64,000 nucleotides of DNA, taken from assembly GCA_026214975.1 (NCBI GenBank), contig CM047805.1, positions 63,255,368-63,319,367 of the forward strand. Direction: 5' to 3'. A model generated the notes under the pieces. It searched no databases. It had not been told where the DNA came from and was given only the letters and a program-made list of their open reading frames with translations. Position numbers and translations under genes: made by a program. Each line of letters begins with the position of its first letter. Positions within the stretch are counted from its first letter, which is position 1. The stretch comes from Gentiana macrophylla. Its lineage: Eukaryota; Streptophyta; Magnoliopsida; Gentianales; Gentianaceae. Below are positions 11,953 to 22,479 of this stretch, piece after piece.

Positions 11953-13182
11953 TTAGTGTCTCGTCGTCTAAGATATCATCAAGTGGTATATTCCCAAACT
12001 ACCGTAAGTAAACAAAGCTTTTAGGTTGAGCTTTGAATCGACCGATCAATACCAAGCCTCAAATGCACTTTATCCAACAACGCATTCAATCATATTTTCT
12101 TTGGGACAAATAATGAGAACATCGATCCATTTACATGATTCCACGGTTATAGAGAGGATCGTGACGTAAATTCTCCGTTGAACGAGACAACAATCATAGA
12201 GTTGCGATTATCTGTTTTTTTTTTAAAAACAATTCAAGTCATTATAGACATTCAATATAATAATTCAAAACCCTACCTAAGCAAATTTATCACAAATAGA
12301 AAACAAAATATACTTACACGAAAACCCTACTAATTAAACCCCAAGAAGGAAACAAAGACTATTAACACTTAAAACTCTTTCACTCTAAGTTTAAATGTGA
12401 TCAATATTCCAATAACAATGGTCTCTGAAACAAAGCCATTTTCAAGTACCATTTTGGGTAGAAACGACACCTTATGCAAGATCAAACCATCAATACGGAC
12501 AATTCCATTACTACCAACAACAAATTTCCCAACTTCTCAAAACTACAATACCAAATCAACAATACCAAAGTATACTACAATCGAACAATACCAAAGACTT
12601 AAACACACTACTTAGATGTGTAAACATTACATAAACAACCTACTTAAAACACACATTTCGGTTAAATACATATCATTACTACAATATAAATAACATAATC
12701 ACTACTTAAAACACACATTTCGATAAATACATATCATTACTACAATATAAATAACATAATTACTACTTAAAACACACATTTCGGTTGAATACATATCATT
12801 ACTTACACTAAACCCTATTAATTAAACCCTAAACAATAACACTAATTAAGAAAAGACTTAAACACACTACTTAAATGTATAAACATTACATAAACAACCT
12901 ACTAAAAAATACACAATTAGTTTAAGTACATTTCATTACTAGCATAAATAACATAATCACATTGAGCAATTGAATTAAAACAAATTAAATAGCAAAATCT
13001 TACCCATTTGAGCACTTGAATGATGAGGAAATGGACTTGAAAGATGAAGAAATGGACTTGAAAGATGAAGAAGTGGTTAGATAATGTATATTAACATGCA
13101 ATACTCTGAAAGAATGAGAAAAGCATTTCGTAATGTGGTGTATATTGAACAAGTACCTTACAACAACATTAATTGCCATCTA
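11953..13182 (-). promoter_or_regulatory. Transposase leader, intron and promoter
   Basis: On the minus strand, 13178-12995 holds the leader shared with the B3 gene and a GTAAGA donor near 13003. An acceptor (TTACGGTAG) lies near 12010. About 12397-12480 matches the reverse complement of intron 1 of the protease gene. Positions 12600-12960 contain tandem ~95-bp repeats with ATACATATCATTACTACAAT. Confidence 0.55.
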
Positions 13183-13454
13183 CCACTTCCAAACGTAGAT
13201 AATTTCTTTGTAAACGTAGAAAACCTACGTTTAAACGTAGATAAATGCGTTCTAACCTACGTTCAAACGTAGAGAAATATACATTTATTGCTACTTCCCT
13301 AATTTATTGAAATAACCTACGTTTAAACGTAGGTTCTCTACGTTTAAACGTAGGTTATTTCAATAAATTAGGGTTTGCAATTATTCAGATTTATCTACGT
13401 TTAAACGTAGGGTTCCTTACGTTTAAACGTAGATAACCTTACGTTTACCTGATT
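13183..13454. promoter_or_regulatory. Palindrome array 4, upstream of the transposase
   Basis: Nine full or half palindromes with centres near 13190.5, 13211.5, 13232.5, 13264.5, 13324.5, 13345.5, 13402.5, 13424.5 and 13446.5. Local spacing is 21-22 or 32 bp. The outer part lies within the right terminal inverted repeat. Confidence 0.8.
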
Positions 13455-13525
13455 TTCAATGTCAGAAAAGACACAACCTGATTTGGAAGTCAAAGGTCTG
13501 ACACAACCTGATTTTTCAATTTCTG
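13310..13525 (-). repeat. Right terminal inverted repeat
   Basis: Reverse complement of 3292-3480, ending CAATTTCTG at 13525. It carries the same two AATCAGGTTGTG repeats and the same first palindromes. Confidence 0.9.
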
Positions 13526-13534
13526 AATTCCGAC
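13526..13534. repeat. 9-bp target site duplication, right
   Basis: AATTCCGAC, identical to 3283-3291, followed by CGATCATAAGG exactly as in the empty site of copy B. Confidence 0.95.
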
Positions 13535-14317
13535 CGATCATAAGGAGAATGGAAGCAAGGGCAACCCCTTGAAACATGCGTTCTGAAATCCTTTGTCTTA
13601 TACTCGAGTAAGATGATTATTATCATTACAAACTATTGTTGATTTCTATAATTGGTACGATGAGTATTTCATTTTCTCGATTTGCGCATGTTTGGTTCAA
13701 ACATACTTGCGACGATACATTGAGAAGCAACTGGCTTAGCTATTGCATGTATAACAATATAAGGTTAGTTGGAAACTTGGAATTGATCAACACAACGGCT
13801 TCTTTGCAGTTATTCACAAATTGTATACTTTTTGCATTCCAAACTTGATATTTATATTTCATATCCCCAAGGTGTTTGACGAAATGCCTTCTAAGAATAG
13901 ACTCATTTTTCGATAATAATTAGCTCAGGAATATTTGTGAATTTGATTAGTGTAGCTTTAGGTTAATTTGTTACTGGAGTTATGTAGTTGAAGAGCATCG
14001 ACATGCTAAGAATTACATGAAGGAATTTTTCTTGGAGCTTTATGTTTTTACTAATTAACTGTCTATTTCAATTCTCTGTTGTGGGAGTATATACAGTTCC
14101 TGACTAGATTACATGCTGAATACAAATACGGTTGAAGATCCTGTCTGTTTCACTATGAGTTAAAGAGCACTATATGCATGCTTACTATTACTCTATTAGG
14201 TAAACATGGGATCTACCACTTTCATATTGTCTTATTGTGTTTGTTTTCATTTTCACCGATTTCCTGACTATCATTTTCGGGGCCATGTCTTGTTTAATTT
14301 ACCTTGTTGCTCGATAG

Positions 14318-14443
14318 GTTTTCAGAAAAGAAGTGGTATTTGTTGTTGATAAAAAGAAGTGGAAGATCAGGGGAAAACCACTGGAAGATACCAAACTTGA
14401 TCATCATGACCTATTTAGTGTAATTGCATTCAATGATGAAAGG
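14318..14443 (+). pseudogene. vWA-domain exon fragment (inter-alpha-trypsin inhibitor heavy-chain-like), copy A
   Basis: A single exon with a TAG acceptor and GT donor. It encodes REVVFVVD-like sequence (RKEVVFVVDKKKWKIRGKPL), then LDHHDLFSVIAFNDER. This is the first strand and following helix of a von Willebrand A domain as in plant ITIH-like proteins. The metal-site pattern DxSxS is replaced by DKKKW. Copy A lacks 27 bp (nine codons, after EDTK) present in copy B. No other exons of the gene are visible, so this is a captured fragment. Confidence 0.65.
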
Positions 14444-15810
14444 GTAATCTGTTTGTTGCTTATGTGCAGACTCTATTTGTGTTTCAGTTCAGTTCTATTA
14501 AGTGTTCTGCTGTAAGTTCTGGTCAGTTTGAGTTGCTCTGTTGACCTGCATTCTGTCTAACTGTCAAGTTGAGTTTGATCAGTTTGATGAGTTAAGGTTC
14601 CGAGTCTGTTCAAGCTCTGCGTCAATCAAGGTGCTCTGTTGACTTGCATACCTGCATATCATTTTAAGTTTTTTGAGTCTCTGATCTTGTGTGTCCTGCA
14701 GTGGTGGATGATACATTAGAATCGTAAAATGAAAATGATGTGAATCGTATCTTGGTTTTACTACCCAGATGGTAGACATGGGGAATATCAAATTTATCCT
14801 CTTCGATTTACAACCTATGTAGTCAAGGCTTTGCAATTTCATTTATCTGAGAGGTAATCATGTGGTATACGCATTACAGAAAAATGATTGCTCATTACAG
14901 CAACAAATATTTTAGAATGGTCTTTCATGTGGGCCTCATTAGCTAAGATGGGGGACTATGTCCTTCATTGTTTTTCAGTTGCATAAGATTGATCAATGAA
15001 GTTTTGATTTTTGAAGTAGCTGACTGTAGTGTATATGGGAACTAGGTAAAGGCTGGAAGGACATTAAGAAACTTCCGTTTTCTAGGTTAGAGATTCTAAT
15101 TGTTAGGTCATTCATACTTATTTACTTCTGGAATCATGGAATCCGAAGTGCGAAACATAGAACTAACCTTGTCCCTATTTCGAATCTGCATGATTCTGTA
15201 CTAGTGTAAGATAAGTCACATGCACCACCTGTGGTGCCTGCTCAGCGGTTCTTATTTTATTTGGAAGCATCCAATGCTAATTGCTTTAATGCATTGGTCC
15301 TACAAAGTTGGTAGTAAGAGTTGAACTCACGCTTTTATAGAGAAAAAAGTGACGCGTTCTTACTACAGAGCCAAACTTAGCATATTGCATTTCATAAAGC
15401 ATGCATTGATAGATTCATAGAATCCTGCATTTAGTTCATGAGTTCAGCCTTAAAACACACACGCATGCTGTCCATATATCTATATCTTTTCCTTATCGAT
15501 GATGGGATTTTCATTGCATGATTCTTTTTCATTGTCATTTGTTTTGATGGTTTTAGCATTTTGATTTACATTTATTTTGTATTCAAGTTCCAATATTTAC
15601 CGCTTGAGGATTCTAGGCGTAATAAAACCTAAGTCATTTTTTTGGTATTAGATTATAACCAAAGGCGTAATGCCAAATGTCAAAATTTAATATTGGGAAG
15701 TATAAGATTAGAACAATAGTCTTGTGTCTGTTCTAAGTTGCCAATCTGTTCTATGTAAACTGAGTGACGAAGGTTACCAATCTGTTCACCTTGTTGTCTT
15801 TAAATTTTAG

Positions 15811-15900
15811 GAGGACGGGACGAAGGTTGAATACATAGTGTGGAATCCATTCTGTTCGGAACTAGCAGCTGCAATTTGGTGGGGTTGACGACATTGGATT
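15811..15900 (+). pseudogene. Fibrillarin exon fragment, copy A
   Basis: After a TTTTAG acceptor the frame reads EDGTKVEYIVWNPF and SELAAAI, matching the nucleolar 2'-O-methyltransferase fibrillarin just before its SAM-binding region. The frame then breaks (WWG-stop), although 'gtt gac gac' of the next conserved residues is present in another frame. Only this exon is present. Confidence 0.65.
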
Positions 15901-15942
15901 GTAAGTTACTACATCAGCATGTTGTCATTGTCAAGCCAGGCA

Positions 15943-16159
15943 AACCTGTCCCCATTGGCCTCACTTCATGCACCTTGAAATCTGTTGGATTTATGGTACA
16001 TTTGATACCAGGGAAGGAGCAGTAGGCTGGTGGCCAAGTAAATACGAGTGCGTAATATTCTACTCTAGAATGCATTGATTGAACAAGGCATAGTAAAGAA
16101 ATTATCATGAGAAATATTGAATTCATTTTCAGATTTGAAGCAAGTAGTTTTCCATGCAA
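15943..16159 (-). pseudogene. RNase T2-family first-exon fragment, copy A
   Basis: Minus-strand ORF with an N-terminal hydrophobic signal peptide (second Met: MNSIFLMIISLLCLVQS). It continues EYYALVFTWPPAYC, the conserved N-terminal strand of RNase T2 proteins, then FKVHEVRP where the family has its first catalytic-site motif with the active His. The His is kept, but the following Gly-Leu-Trp is Glu-Val-Arg. No second catalytic motif follows. It lies head-to-tail against the fibrillarin fragment. Other copies are at 30583-30799 and 17976-18194. Confidence 0.6.
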
Positions 16160-16721
16160 CTATCTACATATATTTATATAATCTCCAGTCCATATATATG
16201 CACCTCATTCATCATGCTCATCCTGCTCTGGTACTGAGTAGGTGCAATGCATCCATTTTGCTTTGAGTATTAGGTAATGCATGGAGAATAGTATGTCCTT
16301 AATTTACATATTACTACCAAATATAATATGTATGTAGAATATATGGTCACACTCAAAAAATGTGAAAGCTCACAGTTTTTATTAAACCGAGACCCAAAAA
16401 GAAAAAAACGTCTTGTATTGACACCACGTTTTTACTTCAGACACTCTTAAAATTATTTTTGACACCACCATAATATTTTTATTATTTTGTGCAACATAAC
16501 GTCTGTGGCACTAATATTATAGTTTTAAATGTATCATTGATGCAAAACGTTAGACCCACTGACGTTGTTAGCGAAAGCGAATCAAAATGTCAGTGGATCT
16601 CGACGCGTGCGATGGTGCCGAAAAAAGCAATTTGTGGGTGGTGGCGAAGTAAAGAAAAATAATATTAAAACAATTTGCCAATAAAGTAAATTCATGATCT
16701 TAGATAGAAAGTGAAAAAATT

Positions 16722-16796
<75 letters not shown>
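16722..16796. repeat. (TA)n microsatellite
   Basis: About 75 bp of alternating TA. The paralogous site near 31378 has only about 13 bp. Confidence 0.95.
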
Positions 16797-16798
<2 letters not shown>

Positions 16799-16946
16799 AC
16801 TCATCTTTCTATCAAACTTATCGAAATACCGATATAAATTATATCCATCAATCTCATTTTTAATTGTGACTGAAATGATGTAATATTTTTATTTTTATAT
16901 CTCGGTTCAAAATTGTAAATGATTTGATTTAAAATGAATTAAATTT

Positions 16947-17222
16947 ATAGATTTTTTTTGTCCGAAGGACAAAATTATCAAAAAGAATAATTATGAAATA
17001 ACAAATATGAAAGAACAAATGTGGAATAAAGTAAATATGAAAGAACAATTGTGAAACACAAAAAATAACATTAACATGTGAAATAACAATTTTAAAGAAT
17101 AATTGTGATTTTATCATTTATAATCATGAAAATGTTATTTTGTTCTTCCGCACTCCATTTATTAATTCTTTTGTCCTTCCAAACCTATTTATTAATTCTT
17201 TTGTCCTTGTGGCCCCTTCCCC
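16947..17222. mobile_element. Short derivative of the ATAGRTTTTTGTCC...GGCCCCTTCCCC family
   Basis: 276 bp flanked by a perfect 9-bp ATTAAATTT at 16938-16946 and 17223-17231. It has the same ends as the 1.3-kb element at 1061-2397. Its interior is AAGTAACAAATATG-like repeats. It is also present at 31549-31823, so insertion preceded the duplication. Confidence 0.7.
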
Positions 17223-17265
17223 ATTAAATTTATCAAACGTTGTAACCATGTTATATTTCATAGCT

Positions 17266-17868
17266 TACCTACGGCGGATGAGATGATCCGAGGTTTCTTT
17301 GAACCAACGATTTTCTTCAGAGGCACAAGCAGACAGGGTGTACAAACTGCCTCAGATCTCAAATCGTCGAACTGCATAAACTTAAAGATTTCAAATGCAT
17401 ATAGCATTAATGGACAAACGCAGCATGACCAAACAAAATAGAGAAGTTTTAAACTGACAAAACTTAAGACATATGTAGAAGCAAAGCATCTTTGTTATTA
17501 TAAGAAAGCATATCATGAAGTGATTATAAATGAACAACACAAATAGCTGAGAAAACAATGATAAAAGAACCGACCTTTATGCATTGAAGCCTGACAAATC
17601 ATCTGACCCATCTAAGAAGCGCTCTGTAATCAAAGAACCGATTCTTCTACAATAAAACACGGAAAATAGGTGAAAGTCCAAGTCACTGAAGCAAATAATT
17701 TAAACCAAAAGCAATAAGAGAACCTAAACTGAACAAGATAACAAATGAGCTGGCAGATGGTAGATGACCTTATAATCAGCCTTTAAACCCCATTTTCTCA
17801 TTTTACCTGGTGGTCTTGAACGGGCTTCATGTCATAGGGTGAGAATCCATCGGACATTTACCGTCGCA
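17266..17868 (-). pseudogene. Unrecognised spliced gene fragment
   Basis: Minus strand. A possible first exon reads MSDGFSPYDMKPVQDHQ (about 17868-17818) before a GTAAAA donor. A second, with acceptor TTTATTGTAG, lies at about 17650-17577. A third, with acceptor TTATGCAG and donor GTAAGC, spans about 17372-17275 and encodes a basic stretch (VPLKKIVGSKKPRIISSA). Splice signals are canonical, but I could not join the exons in one frame and do not recognise the protein. It may be another captured fragment. Confidence 0.3.
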
Positions 17869-17877
17869 ATCATTCCA

Positions 17878-17878
<1 letters not shown>

Positions 17879-17925
<47 letters not shown>
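17879..17925. repeat. (TA)n microsatellite
   Basis: About 46 bp of alternating TA at the left edge of the third RNase T2 copy. Confidence 0.95.
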
Positions 17926-17928
<3 letters not shown>

Positions 17929-17975
17929 ACCTGAATGGACTGATTATATTCCTCTTTTTTGGGTGATGCCCGCAG

Positions 17976-18194
17976 CAATCCTGTCCCCATTGGCCTCACT
18001 TCATGCACCTTGAAATCTGCTGGATTTATGGTACATTTGATACCAGGGAAGGAGCAGTAGGCTGGTGGCCAAGTAAATACGAGTGCGTAATATTCTACTC
18101 TAGAATGCATTGATTGAACAAGGCATAGTAAAGAAATTATCATGAGAAATATTGAATTCATTTTCAGATTTGAAGCAAGTAGTTTTCCATGCAA
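17976..18194 (-). pseudogene. RNase T2-family first-exon fragment, third copy
   Basis: Same signal peptide, WPPAYC strand and VHEVRP as at 15943-16159, with one Thr-to-Ala change. The duplicated block (about 17976-18587) is ~610 bp and also contains the upstream region. Its left boundary abuts unrelated sequence instead of the fibrillarin fragment, so it arose by a separate duplication. Confidence 0.6.
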
Positions 18195-18587
18195 CTATAT
18201 ATATATATATTTATATAATCTCCGGTCCATATGCACCTCATTCATCATGCTCATCCTGCTCTGGTACTGAGTAGGTGCAATGCATCCATTTTGCTCTGAG
18301 TATTAGACTATTAGGTAATGCATGGAATTCCTTATTTTTAACTACTTGAAGATAGTATGTCCTTAATTTACATATTACTACCAAATATATTATGTATGAA
18401 GAATATATGGTCACACTCAAAAAATGTGAAAGCTCACAGTTTTTATTAAACCGAGACCCAAAAAGAAAAAAACGGCTTGTATTGGCACCACGTTTTTACT
18501 TCAATTGACACCCTTACATCAGACACTCTTAAAATTATTTTGACACCACCATAATATTTTTATTATTTTGTGCAACATAACGTCTGA

Positions 18588-19350
18588 ATATTTAGAATCT
18601 TGTGACAACAAAAAATAAGATGATAGTGGTGCAGGATAGGTCATAATTCAACGTGCGAGTATATTTTTATAACAAAGGGGAAGAAAAATCCTATCAATGG
18701 TATGAAAAAAAAAATAGAATAAAAAAAGAATAGAATAGTAACGAATTGATCATTGATTTTTTTGAAGAACGAATTGATTATTGATCTAGATAGGGAAATC
18801 ATTCACGTGCTGCTCTATCAATATTGATTTATTGTAATGAGAAAAAGAAAAGAATTGATTAGATAAATTTAATTATATAATATAACAATGAGATAGTGAT
18901 TTAATCAATCCTATCAGTTTATGGTTTTTATCTATGATAATCATTGAGTTAGTGTAATGACAAAAATGATTGAATTGATTAGACAAAATAAATTATACAA
19001 TATAATATAATTATGGCGCCTTGTAGACGGTAGACATAGAAATTAGTACACGTGCCCGCAAAAAAAAGTTATTACACATTTTTTTCTAATGAAATTAGTC
19101 ATTTATGTTTGAAAATATATTAAATTGTGGACATAATGAATTATTATTAATGAGATAATGATTATTGCTGAGATAATGAGATAATGATTTAATGTATTCA
19201 TTTATTGAGAAACACGTACGTAAATAGCATAGTTTTTTTTATTATTATTGTAATTCTTTTTTTTTTTTGCAATGCTAATCCTTTTCTTTATCTTAGTGTT
19301 TTCACGTGACTGTTTTTTTTAATTGAAAATAAAAAAACAAAATTATAAAA
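18588..19350. other. AT-rich spacer with no recognised feature
   Basis: Homopolymer-rich, low-complexity sequence. ATTGATTAGA-type words recur near 18850 and 18975. No ORF, RNA or element end is supported. Confidence 0.5.
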
Positions 19351-19352
19351 AA

Positions 19353-19790
19353 AAATTGGCCACGTGTCAGCTAAGAAGGGTGGCCACGTGGCCTCTTATG
19401 GCACACCCTCCTTAGCTTCTTATAGATATAATATAAGATAAGATAAGATATAAAAGAAAGAAAATAAATTGTAGAGTGTTAATTGCAATCGAACAAAAAT
19501 TTAGGTCTCTATATAACGCTAACCTGCCACGTGGCCTCTTGTGGCATACCCTCCTTAGCTTCTTATAGATATAAGATATAATAGAAAGAAAATAAATTGT
19601 AGAGTGTTAATTGCAATCGAACAAAAAATTAGGTCTCTATATAATGCTAACCGAAATTTTGGTATTTAAAGAAGGAAAAAAAATTCTGCAAAAAAATAAA
19701 AATGAAAAAGAATAAATAAATAAAAATGGCCACGTGTCAGCCAAGGAGGGTGGCCACGTGGCCTCTTGTGGCACACTCTCCTTAAGGTAG
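19353..19790. repeat. Repeats with CCACGTGGCCTC boxes
   Basis: GCCACGTGGCCTCTTRTGGCA recurs near 19383, 19530 and 19754, each followed by CCTCCTTA. The first two are heads of a ~145-bp tandem duplication. Each sits in an inverted arrangement (AAGGAGGGTG ... CACCCTCCTT), suggesting ends of small inverted-repeat elements. G-box (CACGTG) cores are present. Confidence 0.55.
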
Positions 19791-19810
19791 TATATATATA
19801 TATATATGTG

Positions 19811-20305
19811 TGTGTGATCTAGGGGAAAGAAAAAAAAAATCTCTCCCTTCCTCAGAAATCCTATGTCCAGTGCTGCAATTTGGGTATGTAGGGGAGAGGT
19901 GGTTGATGAGGCCGTCTGGACATGTTTTCAAGGGGAGCTGGGCATTGCTCTAGGCTTCTTTTGGGCACGTCCTTGGCCTTCTTTTCCAATTCATCGGGCT
20001 CATATTGAGTCGGAGGGGGTTTTAGAGGCGTTTGAGGAGGTTGTTCGGAGGTCGGTCGGAAACATATCGTAGACAAACATATGTTACCTTGTTCGGAAAC
20101 ATATCGTAGACACACAAACATATCGTTCGGAAAATATCGTTCGGACTAACAAACATATTGTTCGGAAACATATCATACACACACAAACATATCGTAGACA
20201 AACATATCTGAGGTTGTTCGGACACACAAAAAATCGGAGTGTCGTTCGGAAGATGTCTTTCGGAGGGGGTCGTTCGAAGGTCGTTCGTTTGTGTGTCTGC
20301 TCCCC

Positions 20306-20341
<36 letters not shown>

Positions 20342-20615
20342 CTAGGGGAAGAAAAGTCTCTCCTCCTCAGAAATCCTATGTCTAGTGCTGCAATTTGGGT
20401 TCTCACATAATAAGCCTATATATGGGGGCGAGTTGGTCGAAGAGGCCGTCCGGACATGTTTTCAAGGGGAGCTGGGCATTGCGCTAGGCTTCTTTCGGGC
20501 ACGTCCTTGGCCTTCTTTTCCAATTCATCGGGCTTATATTGAGTCGGAGGGGGGTTCAGAGGCCATTGAGGAGGTCGTTCGGAAACATATCGTAGACAAA
20601 CATATGTTATTATAG
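19811..20615 (+). repeat. Partial tandem duplication (two ~260-bp units)
   Basis: Units at about 19811-20060 and 20340-20610 are ~90% identical and both keep an open frame (TCFQGELGIALGFF.ARPWPSFPIHRA). The protein family is not recognised. Between them, 20050-20230 is a minisatellite of CGGAAACATATCGTAGACAAACATA-like units, and 20308-20338 is (TA)n. Confidence 0.6.
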
Positions 20616-20911
20616 AAGATGAGAGAAGATAGCAAATAAGTTAAGTTTATTGCTTGATTAAACTTTAACATTATTACAACTACTTATAGAAAGTTGAGAG
20701 CCAAAGTCCCAACGGCTATAAAACGGCTATAAAACGTCTAGATTATCTTAGATAATCCAAATCCTTAAACCAATAAAAGAAATAGTAAACTAGGAATATA
20801 AAATATCCTAGGAAAAGTTACAGACTGTAAAATAATTAAAAGGCAGTAAAAAAAAGATTTATTGTATGATAAATCTTGTAAAGCTATTATCATCCAGTCA
20901 TTATCTTTCCA
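20605..20911 (-). mobile_element. 3' LTR of a truncated copia element
   Basis: A 307-bp segment reading TGGAAAGATAATG ... CTATAATAACA on the minus strand (TG...CA). It directly follows a polypurine tract (TTGAGGGGGAGTA) behind the pol stop. There is no second LTR: the 5' half is missing. Confidence 0.7.
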
Positions 20912-22470
20912 TACTCCCCCTCAAGCTTGGTTTGAAGACATCAAAGAGACCAAGCTTGCTGATAAAGAACTGGAATGAAGCTCTAGGAAGGCCTTTAGTA
21001 AACATATCAGCTACTTGCTTCTTGGTTGGAACATAGCTTGGGCATATGCTTCCATCATCCAATTTCTCTCTGATAAAATGTTTGTCAATCTCAATGTGCT
21101 TGGTCCTGTCATGTTGCACAGGATTATTTGCAATGTCAATAGCAGATTTGCTGTCACTATAGAGCTTCATAGGTTGAATAATGTTTTGTTGTAGCTCTCT
21201 TAAAACTCTTCTTATCCAAAGGAGCTCACAGATAACCAGAGCAACAACTCTAAATTCTGATTCTGCACTGCTCCTGGAAACCACAACTTGTTTCTTGCTT
21301 CTCCATGAAACAAGATTATCCTCAATAAAGATGCACCATCCTGAAGTAGATCTCCTATCTGCTTTTGAGCCTGCCCCGTCAGCATCAACATAACCTTCAA
21401 TTGTCATTTTAGAGTCAGACTTGAAAAGTATGCCCTTCCCAGGATTCTCCTTTAGGAACTGTAGGACTCTGAAAGCAGCCTTTTGATGCATCTTCCCAGG
21501 TCTATGCTTGAATTGACTGATTTGACTGACAGCAAATGAGATGTCAGGCCTTGTATGTGACAGGTAGATCAGCCTTCCCACCAACCTTTGGTACTCTTCT
21601 TTATCAACCAGATCACTGTCCTCTGCATTTGTAAGAACAACAGAATTATCAACAGGTGTATAAGAAGGTTTACACTTAGCAAGTCTAGGGTGTACTTTCT
21701 TTGATTCAAAAGGATACCCTGATTAGACCTAGATATTTCCATACCAAGGAAGTATCTAAGTTTACCAAGGTCCTTGATATCAAAATGAGATTAATGTAAT
21801 TTTTTAGTTTCTCAATTTCACTGTCATCACTGCCAGTGATGATTATATCATCAACATAAACAAGGAGGATTACAACTCCCCCTCCCTTCAAATGCTTGTA
21901 AAACAGGGTGTGATCAGAGTGAGCATGAGTGTAATTTCCTTGCTTGATAACTTTGGAGAATTTGGCAAACCAAGCCTTAGGTGACTGTTTTAATCAATAT
22001 AAGGATTTCAACAGTTTACAGGCCTGATTTTTATCAAATTTATGCTCAAAGCTAGGAGGTGGATGCATAAACACTTCCTCTTTGAGATCACCATTTAGGA
22101 ACGCATTTTTCACATCAATTTGATAAAGGGGCCAGTTGTTAACAGAAGCAAGGGACAGTAAGATCTTCACAGTGTTTAACTTTGCTACATGAGCAAAAGT
22201 TTCTGTGAAATCAATGCCAGGAGTTTGTGTGAAACCCCTAGCCACAAGTCTGGCCTTTAACCTATCAACAGTGCCATCAGCCTTGTATTTTACACAAAAT
22301 ACCCATTTTGATCCCACCATTTCGGTACCCTTAGGTACAGTAACTCTTTCCCAGGTGTTGTTATTCATGAGAGCTTTTAGTTCATCAAGAACAGCAGCTC
22401 TCCATTTAGAATCAGCTAGAGCTTGAGTGATGTTTTTAGGAAAAATTAACCTAATCAGTCCCTTAAACTT
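20901..22470 (-). pseudogene. pol: Ty1-copia pol fragment: reverse transcriptase and RNase H
   Basis: Minus strand. RT starts within WRAAVLDELKALMNNNTWE and includes KARLVARGFTQTPGIDF, YQIDVKNAFLNGDL and the active-site box YVDDIIITG. RNase H follows: [63 protein letters not shown]. The frame changes several times between 21585 and 22000. Gag, protease and integrase are absent: sequence stops being copia at about 22470, where the LTR-like segment begins. Dead on arrival or truncated later. Confidence 0.9.
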
Positions 22471-22479
22471 TTAATCAGA

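Larger units (their letters stand above)
3292..13525. mobile_element. Mutator-like element with Ulp1-type protease, B3 and transposase genes
   Basis: A 10,234-bp element starting CAGAAATTG and ending CAATTTCTG. Terminal inverted repeats of about 190-215 bp continue into palindrome arrays, with weaker similarity beyond: about 4367-4440 matches the reverse complement of about 12397-12480. A perfect 9-bp duplication and a paralogous empty site prove mobility. Cargo in order: DUF1985/C48 protease gene (+, 3769-7985), B3 gene (+, 8538-9382), MURA-like transposase (-, 9647-11952). Mutator elements with Ulp1-like genes are known (Kaonashi/KI group); an additional B3 gene in that combination I do not recognise. 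All three genes carry frame breaks, so this copy is probably not autonomous, unless some breaks are sequencing errors. Confidence 0.95.
1..17262. repeat. Segmental duplication, copy A (interrupted)
   Basis: Bases 1-3291 and 13526-17262 together match 24618-31862 in the same order and orientation. The 10.2-kb Mutator-like element accounts for the interruption. The right part (13535-16940 against 28147-31540) is nearly identical over long stretches. The left part differs more, with patchy differences and a ~265-bp segment at 27428-27690 missing here. The left edge runs off the window. The right edge is where 'gttatatttcata' diverges at about 17262. It holds the foldback, an LTR-like segment, a non-autonomous transposon and fragments of at least three genes. 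Confidence 0.9.

Noticed and set aside
13895..13925. PPR motif (VFDEMPSKN) ahead of the vWA exon, also at 28490
   Set aside because: A single nine-residue match followed by stops; no second PPR unit, so too weak to annotate.
15308..15380. tRNA gene on the minus strand (TGGCTCTGTAGTAAG ... GAGTTCAACTC)
   Set aside because: A- and B-box-like words are present, but a cloverleaf with a proper acceptor stem cannot be drawn; at most a decayed tRNA-derived repeat.
15943..18194. A self-incompatibility S-RNase locus
   Set aside because: Only a first-exon fragment is present, with an altered active-site motif and no F-box genes nearby; the RNase T2 family assignment does not imply S-locus function.
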